From contig DFST01000093.1 of the NCBI GenBank assembly GCA_002378975.1, positions 1-11,882 on the forward strand: a stretch of DNA of 11,882 bases, given 5' to 3'. The notes beneath the pieces were generated by a model that was not told the DNA's origin, searched no databases, and was given only the letters and a program-made list of their open reading frames with translations. The position numbers and the translations under genes were made by a program. Origin of the DNA: Chitinophagaceae bacterium UBA3430 (lineage in GTDB: Bacteria > Bacteroidota > Bacteroidia > Chitinophagales > Chitinophagaceae). Positions 6,199-11,882 of this stretch are shown piece after piece; the first letter of the stretch is position 1, and every line of letters begins with the position of its first letter.

Positions 6199-7337
6199 TA
6201 TCCGATCGCTTGATCCAGATCGTGAATGAGGTCTTCGGCGTCTTCAATGCCCACACTGAGGCGGATCAAAGAGTCGCGCAAGCCATTCTTCAATCGCTCT
6301 TCCCGGGGAATGGAAGCGTGCGTCATGCTGGCCGGATGATTGATCAACGACTCTACACCTCCCAAACTTTCTGCCAAGGAGAACAGATGTGTTTTGGAGA
6401 GTACGCGTTTTACTTCGTCTACGCTGTCGTTTTTCAACTCGAAGGAGATCATGCCGCCGAAGTCGCGCATTTGTTTTTTTGCGGCGGCATGACCCGGATG
6501 ATCTTCAAAGCCAGGCCAATACACCTTAGCTACTTTCGGATGGTTGCGCAACCAATGCGCGATGATGGCTCCATTCTCGCAATGGGCTTTCATTCGAACG
6601 CCCAAGGTTTTGATGCCGCGCAGGACGAGAAAGCAGTCCATCGGACCGGGCACGGCCCCACAACTTTTTTGAATGAAGTATAGCTTCTCGCGGAGTTCGG
6701 CACTGTTCATCACGAGCGCGCCTTGAATCACATCGCTGTGTCCGCCCAGGTATTTCGTAGCGGAGTGCATGACGATGTCGGCGCCGAGATCCAGCGGATT
6801 TTGTAAGGCCGGCGATGCGAACGTATTGTCGACGACCAGAATCAGGTTGTGTTTTTTGGTGATGGCCGCTACCGCTTGGATGTCGGTGATGTTCATCAGC
6901 GGATTGGTCGGTGTTTCCAGCCAAACCAATTTGGTATTGGCTGTAATGGTTGCTGCAACATGCTCGGCATTTGTCGTATCGACTGGTTTGAAAACGATGC
7001 CAAAGCGTTCAAATACTTTGGTGAAGAGACGATAGGTGCCGCCATACATATCGTTGGCGCAGATTACTTCATCGCCGGGATTCAAGAGTTTGATCACCGC
7101 ATCGGTAGCTGCTACGCCGCTGCTGAAGGCCAATCCGAATTTTCCGTGTTCGATGATGGCCAATGCTTCTTCCAGTGCCGTACGCGTCGGGTTCTGACTC
7201 CGGGCGTATTCATATCCTTTGTGCGTAGCCGGTGCTTCCTGCACGTAGGTGGAGGTTTGAAAGATCGGGGTCATGATCGCGCCGGTGGTGGGATCCGGGT
7301 GAGCGCCGGCATGGATGAACTGAGTAGCAGGTTTCAT
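6198..7337 (-). CDS. Cystathionine gamma-synthase / gamma-lyase family, PLP enzyme
   Basis: A 379-residue cytoplasmic PLP enzyme of methionine/cysteine metabolism. The first ATG is at 7337 (MKPATQFIHAGAHPDP); reading further upstream would need a TTG start, and the family normally begins here. Key sites are YEYARSQNPTR (42-52, Y and R contacting PLP), SSGVAA (72-77), D170 in VVDNTF, the PLP lysine K195 in SATKYLGGHSDVI, and LGGVESL plus MTHASIP near the C-terminus. Sequence alone does not separate the synthase (O-acyl-homoserine plus cysteine to cystathionine) from the lyase, since many bacterial members do both. The stop overlaps the TIGR02757 start as TAATG. A weak CATCTTTG box (7363-7356) ends 18 bases before the ATG, so an internal promoter is possible within the 34-base gap after asnB. 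Confidence 0.92.
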   Translation of the reverse strand: MKPATQFIHAGAHPDPTTGAIMTPIFQTSTYVQEAPATHKGYEYARSQNPTRTALEEALAIIEHGKFGLAFSSGVAATDAVIKLLNPGDEVICANDMYGGTYRLFTKVFERFGIVFKPVDTTNAEHVAATITANTKLVWLETPTNPLMNITDIQAVAAITKKHNLILVVDNTFASPALQNPLDLGADIVMHSATKYLGGHSDVIQGALVMNSAELREKLYFIQKSCGAVPGPMDCFLVLRGIKTLGVRMKAHCENGAIIAHWLRNHPKVAKVYWPGFEDHPGHAAAKKQMRDFGGMISFELKNDSVDEVKRVLSKTHLFSLAESLGGVESLINHPASMTHASIPREERLKNGLRDSLIRLSVGIEDAEDLIHDLDQAIG

Positions 7338-7371
7338 ACTGTTGTATTGTGTGAACAAAGATGAGCATTAA

Positions 7372-9216
7372 TCAGCCAAAGAGCGGAGCCAGCGACAAAT
7401 ACCGCCAATCTTTTGGATCGGGTTCGTAGGCCCCCTGTGCCCGGATCGGCAGCTCGCGTACGCGCGCATCGAGGATGTTTTGTTGGATCAATGTTTCTCG
7501 AGCAGATCGAACGACGGCTTGAAAATCGGGTCGTTGCATCCAGCGCGCCTGCGGGGTTTCGTATCCAATCTTTTGCGGATTCCAGGCGATGGTACGCGGC
7601 AGGCGATTTTCCATGGATTGACGCAAGATCCATTTGCGCCATCCTTTCCGAATCTTGAAGTGGGCGGGTAAACTGAATGCGAATTCGACCAATTCGTGGG
7701 AGAGGAAGGGCAATCGCACTTCCAAGCCGAATCGCATGGCATTTCGGTCGGCGTAGCGAAGTAGTTCTTCCAATCCGTGTGTACAGGTATTGAAGTAGAG
7801 CGCGCCGTTCAGTCCGGTATGTTCCGGCATCGCATGATTCAAGTGTTTTATCTGTTCAGTTCGAAATTGTTGATCGAGTTCGTGATTGCGAATGGCGCTG
7901 CGCTGGTATTCGCGTTTGCGTTGTTGAGCGGCCAGATCGGGCAAGAAGGCTGCAAGTTTTTGTTTCCAATCGAAGGAAACGTTTGTACCCAGCGCTTGGG
8001 TGAATACCGGTTCTTGCGACTTTGCGAGATTTCGATTTCGATATAGTTCTTGCCAATACCAGGGGTAGTAGCGTTCGTAGCCGGCGAGTGTTTCATCGGC
8101 ACCTTGTCCGTCAATCACCACCTTGAATCCTGCTTGGGCAATGGATCGATAAACAGCGAATTGCGCGAAGGCGCTGGAGGAGGCAACGGGTTCGTCTTGT
8201 TGTTGCAGGCATTCAAGTCCGAGGGAGAGCCACTCGGCTTCTTCGATGCGGATGGTATGTGCTTGGGCGTTGATTTGATTCGCCATGGATTTTGCGGCCT
8301 CTTCTTCGTTGCGTTCAAATCCGGGAAAGATGGCGGTGAAGGTGGAGAGGGGGAAGTTGCCTTGTTCGCTCATCAGGCTGGCGAGGCTGCTGCTATCGAG
8401 TCCACCGCTGAGGCTGCAACCGATGGGCACATCGCTACGAAGACGATGTTGTACGGAACGCCGAAGTAGTTCACGAAATTGAAGTTGAGCTTCTGCTTCG
8501 CTGATCTTTTCGCGGACGGAAAAAACATTGAGGTCCCAGTAGCGCTCTAGGGTCGCTGTTCGATAAATGGCCGAATACTGAAGTCGATGGGCGGCGGGTA
8601 GTTTGTGTATTTGTTGAAAGAAGGTTCGGTGAGGCTGATGCGGATCGTCGACGTAGCCGAGGGTGAGGTAGTTGAAGGCCATGTTCGAGTCGACTTGTTT
8701 GCGAATGCCGAGTGCCCAAAAAGCTTTGATCTCGGAGGCAAAGACCAAGGTTTGTTCTTGCAGCGTATAATAAAATGGTTTTTCCCCGAAGCGATCGCGG
8801 GCGGCGAAGAGGGATTGTTGTTGCTCATCCCAGATGGCGAAGGCGAACATGCCGTCGAACTGTTCGACGCAGGCGGATCCCCAATGTGCGAAGGCGGCCG
8901 CGATCACTTCGGTATCGCCGTTGGTTCGAAAGACGTATCCAGATTTACTCAGTGTTTCACGGAGTTCGAGGTAGTTGTAGATCTCGCCGTTGTGAACGAT
9001 GGTGTATCGGTCTTGGTAGTGTAGGGGTTGTTTGGCTTGGTCGGAGAGGTCAAGGATTTTAAGACGGCGATGTCCGAGCAATACGGTGCCGTCGGTTGAT
9101 TGCCAGTGGTCGCAGCCATCCGGGCCTCGATGTGCCAGCGCGTCGGTCATGCGTTGCAGATCGGGCAGCGCATATTGCTGGGGATTGGGGCTGAGTATTC
9201 CGGCGATGCCGCACAT
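7372..9216 (-). CDS. asnB: Asparagine synthase (glutamine-hydrolysing)
   Basis: A 614-residue cytoplasmic enzyme making asparagine from aspartate, glutamine and ATP. The N-terminal glutaminase domain (residues 2-200) starts with the catalytic C2 exposed after Met removal (MCGIAGIL). It keeps HRGPDG (29-34), R50 in GHRRL, HNGEIYNY (75-82) and D101 in TNGDTEV. The synthetase domain has the PP-loop SGGLDSS (270-276), a DEP at 341-343, the DGQGADE motif (369-375) and RYADRNAMRFGLEVRLPFL in the C-terminal half. The length is typical for the bacterial AsnB type. Related amidotransferases of exopolysaccharide clusters look similar, but no glycosyltransferase is nearby. It follows the DUF2911 gene by 26 bases, in which an inverted repeat lies, and precedes the cystathionine enzyme by 34 bases. 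The start is fixed by the need for Cys2. Confidence 0.94.
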   Translation of the reverse strand: MCGIAGILSPNPQQYALPDLQRMTDALAHRGPDGCDHWQSTDGTVLLGHRRLKILDLSDQAKQPLHYQDRYTIVHNGEIYNYLELRETLSKSGYVFRTNGDTEVIAAAFAHWGSACVEQFDGMFAFAIWDEQQQSLFAARDRFGEKPFYYTLQEQTLVFASEIKAFWALGIRKQVDSNMAFNYLTLGYVDDPHQPHRTFFQQIHKLPAAHRLQYSAIYRTATLERYWDLNVFSVREKISEAEAQLQFRELLRRSVQHRLRSDVPIGCSLSGGLDSSSLASLMSEQGNFPLSTFTAIFPGFERNEEEAAKSMANQINAQAHTIRIEEAEWLSLGLECLQQQDEPVASSSAFAQFAVYRSIAQAGFKVVIDGQGADETLAGYERYYPWYWQELYRNRNLAKSQEPVFTQALGTNVSFDWKQKLAAFLPDLAAQQRKREYQRSAIRNHELDQQFRTEQIKHLNHAMPEHTGLNGALYFNTCTHGLEELLRYADRNAMRFGLEVRLPFLSHELVEFAFSLPAHFKIRKGWRKWILRQSMENRLPRTIAWNPQKIGYETPQARWMQRPDFQAVVRSARETLIQQNILDARVRELPIRAQGAYEPDPKDWRYLSLAPLFG

Positions 9217-9233
9217 GGAGTAAATATCTGTAA

Positions 9234-9254
9234 TTCGATCGGCTATCGATCGAA
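9234..9254. repeat. Inverted repeat spanning the DUF2911 stop codon
   Basis: TTCGATCG (9234-9241) and CGATCGAA (9247-9254) are perfect 8-base arms around the 5-base loop 9242-9246, which contains the TAG stop of the DUF2911 gene (complement CTA at 9243-9245). No T-run follows on the minus strand, so it is not a standard terminator. It could be a processing stem, a weak attenuator before asnB, or chance in GATC-rich sequence. Confidence 0.55.
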
Positions 9255-9863
9255 ACGCAGGGGAAGTTTGACGAGGCTATTGTCCCATCCGATCAATAAA
9301 CTGGCTTCTTTCTCTTTGCCTAAGAAGATCATGGTAAAATACTCGAGTTGGGCCTCGGGTTTTTCAACGGGCAGGATGAATCGCGCTACGTCTTGTTTGG
9401 GATCGATGTCAAGTCCCCAGTTGTACACTTGTTTATTGAAGACGATGGTCCATTGTTTCGTCTCGGGAATGGCGTAAAGCGTATATCGTCCGGCGTCGAT
9501 GCGTCGACCTTGAATCGTAGCCGGTTGAAATAATTCGAGTTCGCTAGCCTCATTGGCGCCGAGTCGCCAGGGTTGTGAGGCTGGAACGAGTTCATGAAAA
9601 ATATGTCGGCCTTGCAGATGCGGTCGGCTGTATATAATGCGGGCGCTGGGTTCGGATTCTTTTTCTGCTCCACTTCGTTTGGGGTAATCGGCAGGGAAGT
9701 AAGCGATGTCAATGGGCGATACGTCGACGGGTGCGTAGGGATTTTGTACGATCGGGGATTGTTTCGAAGGGATTGAAGTGGATTGGCTACGTGAAGGAGT
9801 GGGATTGTTTTGACAAGCCGTCAATACCAAACAAAGTGACCAGAGAGGAAGCAGGCATTTCAT
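9243..9863 (-). CDS. DUF2911 domain-containing lipoprotein
   Basis: A 206-residue lipoprotein. The signal peptide ends in the lipobox LTAC with C17 as the lipidation site (MKCLLPLWSLCLVLTAC). A low-complexity Ser/Pro/Gln linker follows at about 18-50. The DUF2911 domain then fills 50-206: IIYSRPHLQGRHIFHELVP (76-94), WRLGANEASELELF (99-112), AGRYTLYAIPE (124-134), WTIVFNKQVYNWG (138-150) and the C-terminal IGWDNSLVKLPLRF. The family is a beta-sandwich of unknown function, common and often multi-copy in Bacteroidota. Location is probably the periplasmic face of the inner or outer membrane. A TAACTTTG box lies only 4 bases before the ATG. It is 19 bases downstream of the alpha/beta hydrolase stop, so it may be read both from that operon and from its own promoter. 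Confidence 0.9.
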   Translation of the reverse strand: MKCLLPLWSLCLVLTACQNNPTPSRSQSTSIPSKQSPIVQNPYAPVDVSPIDIAYFPADYPKRSGAEKESEPSARIIYSRPHLQGRHIFHELVPASQPWRLGANEASELELFQPATIQGRRIDAGRYTLYAIPETKQWTIVFNKQVYNWGLDIDPKQDVARFILPVEKPEAQLEYFTMIFLGKEKEASLLIGWDNSLVKLPLRFDR

Positions 9864-9867
9864 GGTT

Positions 9868-9875
9868 CAAAGTTA
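9868..9875 (-). promoter_or_regulatory. -7 box directly before the DUF2911 gene
   Basis: TAACTTTG on the minus strand, a full match to TAnnTTTG, with only AACC between it and the ATG. It falls within the 19-base gap after the hydrolase gene. If active, it gives a transcript without a 5' leader. No good -33 element is seen. Confidence 0.4.
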
Positions 9876-9882
9876 AATCAGC

Positions 9883-10839
9883 TCAACGAATGAAGGCTAC
9901 GAGGTATTGGATCAGTGCGGGCATTACCGGTTTAGATGGATCGCTGTAGGTCGACAGGTTTTCTTGTGGGTTATCGCTGACCACGGCTTTGAATATGTGA
10001 TTCATGGTTGGAATGACATGGAGATTGGCTTTTGGGGAGGCAATGGCGAGTCGTTCCGCATCGATTACTTGCACTTGCAGGTCTTTGTCGCCTTGTAAGA
10101 TCAGCGAAGGGATGGTCAATGAAGCGATCAGTTTCGCGGGATCGAGTTGCATCCAGCTGATCATGTATCCTTGCACGGAGGGGCGGAACAAGGACAATAG
10201 GGGCAGGGCAGGTTGCGCAATGCGTTTGCCGGCCGATAAGCTATCGAGGTATTCATTTGCGGTATTCTTGAGGTTTGCGGGCAGATTGGAAAGTTGTTCA
10301 CGAAGTACTTCTTGGATGGGTCGACCGGCTCCGGCTAGACTGATCAGTCCACTCAGCGGGAAATGCTGGGCAACTTGTAGGGCGACGAGCGAACCTTCGC
10401 TGTGGCCGGCTACATAAATGCGTCGATATCCTTTTTCAAAGAGCCATTGCAGCCATACACGGGCATCGGCGCTGTTCTGTTCGAAAACCAGGGATTCTTC
10501 GCGCTGAATGGCTTTGGCGCTTTGTGCAACGCCGCGTTTGTCGTACCGGAGGCTGGCAATGCCTTGTTGGGCGAGTGCCTCGGCGAGTTGAAGCAAGGAG
10601 TTGTTCTTTCCGGGAAGCAGCGCGCTGTTGCCGTCGCGGTCGGTGGGGCCGGATCCGGCAATGATCAGTACAACGGGTGCCTCTTCCAGATTATTGGGAT
10701 GAAAAAGGGTGCCATACAGTCGACCGGGGTACACAGAAACGGAGGTGGTATCGGCTTTGTAAGCGAGGTTTTGCGCTTGTAGTTGGGTGCCCGCAAAGAG
10801 AACAATGAACAGGGCGTAAACCCTTGTGGAGATTTGCAT
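9883..10839 (-). CDS. Secreted alpha/beta hydrolase
   Basis: A 318-residue exported hydrolase. The start chosen is the ATG at 10839, because it begins a clear signal peptide (MQISTRVYALFIVLFAGTQL, cut near LQA|QNL); the open frame runs on to 11034, but that extra stretch lacks any domain and lies across the divergent promoter region and the next gene. The catalytic triad is visible: nucleophile S147 in GHSEGS (145-150), acid D251 or D253 in LILQGDKDLQV, and H281 in MNHIFK. An oxyanion-type GSGPTDRDGN lies at 62-71, and RYDKRGVAQS at 98-107 is typical of the fold. It belongs with the alpha/beta hydrolases often annotated as S9-like peptidase or esterase; the substrate is unknown. The box TACCTTTA is 3 bases before the ATG. 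It is the first gene of the six-gene minus-strand run. Confidence 0.9.
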   Translation of the reverse strand: MQISTRVYALFIVLFAGTQLQAQNLAYKADTTSVSVYPGRLYGTLFHPNNLEEAPVVLIIAGSGPTDRDGNSALLPGKNNSLLQLAEALAQQGIASLRYDKRGVAQSAKAIQREESLVFEQNSADARVWLQWLFEKGYRRIYVAGHSEGSLVALQVAQHFPLSGLISLAGAGRPIQEVLREQLSNLPANLKNTANEYLDSLSAGKRIAQPALPLLSLFRPSVQGYMISWMQLDPAKLIASLTIPSLILQGDKDLQVQVIDAERLAIASPKANLHVIPTMNHIFKAVVSDNPQENLSTYSDPSKPVMPALIQYLVAFIR

Positions 10840-10842
10840 GCT

Positions 10843-10850
10843 TAAAGGTA
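10843..10850 (-). promoter_or_regulatory. -7 box for the alpha/beta hydrolase gene
   Basis: TACCTTTA on the minus strand (one mismatch to TAnnTTTG), preceded by GGAT and followed by AGC and then the ATG. The transcript would start at about the start codon. It lies 22 bases from the plus-strand box at 10873-10880. Confidence 0.45.
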
Positions 10851-10872
10851 ATCCGATTGACGGGGTGAACCT

Positions 10873-10880
10873 TAATTTTG
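10873..10880 (+). promoter_or_regulatory. -7 box for the deoxyhypusine-synthase-like gene
   Basis: TAATTTTG, a full match to TAnnTTTG on the plus strand, 58 bases before the ATG at 10939, giving a leader of roughly 50 bases. A TTG at 10857-10859 is upstream but only 13 bases away, shorter than the normal -33 spacing. Confidence 0.5.
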
Positions 10881-10920
10881 CCGGGTCCGCAAAGTCTCCC
10901 GGGCATTCGGGATCGGAAGG

Positions 10921-10932
10921 CGGTTTAAACCG
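10921..10932. promoter_or_regulatory. Perfect 12-base palindrome in the leader
   Basis: CGGTTTAAACCG is perfectly self-complementary and ends 6 bases before the start codon of the deoxyhypusine-synthase-like gene, where a ribosome would bind. Upstream, TCCCG (10897-10901) and CGGGA (10908-10912) can form another short stem. It could be a repressor operator or an RNA structure controlling translation; neither is shown by sequence alone. Confidence 0.45.
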
Positions 10933-10938
10933 ATCTAT

Positions 10939-11882
10939 ATGCAACGTGGACCCATTTCTCAGTTCATTCAACATCATTATCGTCACTTCAATGCTGCCGC
11001 TTTGGTCGATGGAGCCAAGGGCTATGAGCAGCATTTGGCCGAAGGAGGCAAAATGATGATCACCCTAGCCGGTGCCATGAGTACGGCCGAGTTGGGCATT
11101 TCCTTGGCGGAGATGATCCGTCAGGATAAAGTGCAGATCATTAGTTGTACCGGTGCGAATTTGGAAGAAGATGTGATGAATCTGGTGGCGCATTCGAAGT
11201 ACAAGCGCATTCCCAACTACCGCGATCTAACTCCGCAAGAAGAGTGGGATCTGTTGGAGAATCATTACAACCGGGTAACCGATACGTGCATTCCGGAGGA
11301 GGAAGCGTTTCGTCGCCTGCAGAAGCATTTGGTGAAGCAATGGAAGGAGGCGGAAGCAAAAGGAGAGCGCTATTTTCCGCATGAGTTTTTATACAAGACG
11401 GTGTTGAGTGGGGAGTTGGAGCAGTATTATGAGATCGATCCGAAGGACAGCTGGATCGTGGCGGCTGCGCAGAAGAACATTCCCATCGTGGTTCCGGGTT
11501 GGGAAGACAGTACAACGGGTAACATCTTCGCCAGTTATGTGATCAAAGGAGAGTTGCAGGCGAGTACGGTAAAGAACGGGATCGAATACATGGCTTGGTT
11601 GGCCGATTGGTATCGTCAAAATTCGGGCGGCAAGGGGGTTGGTTTCTTTCAGATCGGTGGCGGTATCGCCGGCGATTTCCCGATCTGTGTGGTACCGATG
11701 ATGTATCAAGATCTCGAATGGCACGATGTGCCGTTCTGGAGTTATTTCTGTCAAATCTCTGATTCGACGACCTCGTATGGTTCGTATTCCGGTGCGGTGC
11801 CCAATGAAAAGATCACCTGGGGCAAACTGGATATCAATACGCCCAAGTTTATTGTAGAGAGTGATGCTACCATTGTAGTGCC
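10939..11882 (+). CDS. Deoxyhypusine-synthase-like protein (3' end cut by window edge)
   Basis: The first 314 residues are visible (MQRGPISQFIQHHYRHFN). The deoxyhypusine synthase fold is recognisable: ITLAGAMSTAELGISLAEMI (41-60), the NAD-binding IISCTGANLEEDVMN (67-81), PGWEDSTTGNIFASY (186-200), a GGG at 240-242, and SGAVPNEKITWGKLD (284-298). K296 in WGK aligns with the catalytic lysine K329 of human deoxyhypusine synthase, which forms the covalent aminobutyl intermediate from spermidine. Bacteria lack eIF5A, so the product is not hypusine. NAD-dependent aminobutyl transfer to a polyamine or agmatine-like acceptor is the best inference. Several human substrate-tunnel positions differ here (D246 for H288, C250 for N292, Y283 for D316), while E290 matches E323; this alignment is from memory. 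The gene is divergent from the hydrolase gene across 99 bases. Only the last few tens of residues should be missing. Confidence 0.9.
   Translation, partial: MQRGPISQFIQHHYRHFNAAALVDGAKGYEQHLAEGGKMMITLAGAMSTAELGISLAEMIRQDKVQIISCTGANLEEDVMNLVAHSKYKRIPNYRDLTPQEEWDLLENHYNRVTDTCIPEEEAFRRLQKHLVKQWKEAEAKGERYFPHEFLYKTVLSGELEQYYEIDPKDSWIVAAAQKNIPIVVPGWEDSTTGNIFASYVIKGELQASTVKNGIEYMAWLADWYRQNSGGKGVGFFQIGGGIAGDFPICVVPMMYQDLEWHDVPFWSYFCQISDSTTSYGSYSGAVPNEKITWGKLDINTPKFIVESDATIVV

Noticed and set aside
7338..7358. TTG start seven codons upstream for the cystathionine enzyme
   Set aside because: The first ATG (7337) gives the normal family N-terminus, and the TTG lies inside the CATCTTTG promoter-like box.
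8605..9024. Plus-strand open frame of 139 codons opposite asnB
   Set aside because: It is antisense to the conserved glutaminase domain of asnB and has no independent support.
10840..11034. 65-codon upstream extension of the alpha/beta hydrolase
   Set aside because: The extension would bury the signal peptide, cross both divergent promoter boxes and overlap the start of the DHS-like gene. The ATG at 10839 fits far better.

Overview
The window looks like ordinary chromosome from a member of the Bacteroidota, probably the Chitinophagia/Sphingobacteriia side. Evidence for this: promoter-like boxes of the Bacteroidota form TAnnTTTG in front of several genes, weak or absent Shine-Dalgarno sequences, and protein families typical of the phylum (DUF4197, DUF2911 lipoprotein, TIGR02757, a PorT-like outer-membrane barrel, a paired fumarylacetoacetate hydrolase and flavin reductase, and a deoxyhypusine-synthase-like protein). 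I see no tRNA, rRNA, CRISPR array, insertion sequence or phage gene.

Layout, left to right. The 5' part of lysS (minus strand, cut by the left edge) lies downstream of a small outer-membrane barrel gene, from which it is separated by a strong UUCG-loop terminator. A 250-base divergent spacer carrying a G-rich tract leads to a plus-strand DUF4197 gene. This converges, with stop codons touching, on a minus-strand pair: flavin reductase and fumarylacetoacetate hydrolase, overlapping as ATGA and probably belonging to aromatic amino-acid breakdown. A 73-base divergent spacer leads to a plus-strand membrane fatty-acid-hydroxylase-like gene. Its stop codon again touches that of the next minus-strand gene.

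From 10839 down to 5130 runs a tight minus-strand series of six genes: secreted alpha/beta hydrolase, DUF2911 lipoprotein, asparagine synthase, cystathionine gamma-synthase/lyase, TIGR02757 protein and a small unknown protein. Gaps are 19, 26 and 34 bases, then overlaps of 1 and about 14 bases. It may be one operon or two overlapping transcription units; the functions do not form one obvious pathway apart from two amino-acid enzymes side by side. A 99-base divergent spacer with promoter-like boxes on both strands and a perfect 12-base palindrome leads to a plus-strand deoxyhypusine-synthase-like gene cut by the right edge.

No clear new defence or mobile system is present. The points most worth a second look are the deoxyhypusine-synthase-like enzyme with altered substrate residues and a palindromic leader, the two TGA|TCA convergent junctions, promoter boxes so close to start codons that leaderless transcripts are likely, and the small protein coupled to the TIGR02757 gene.
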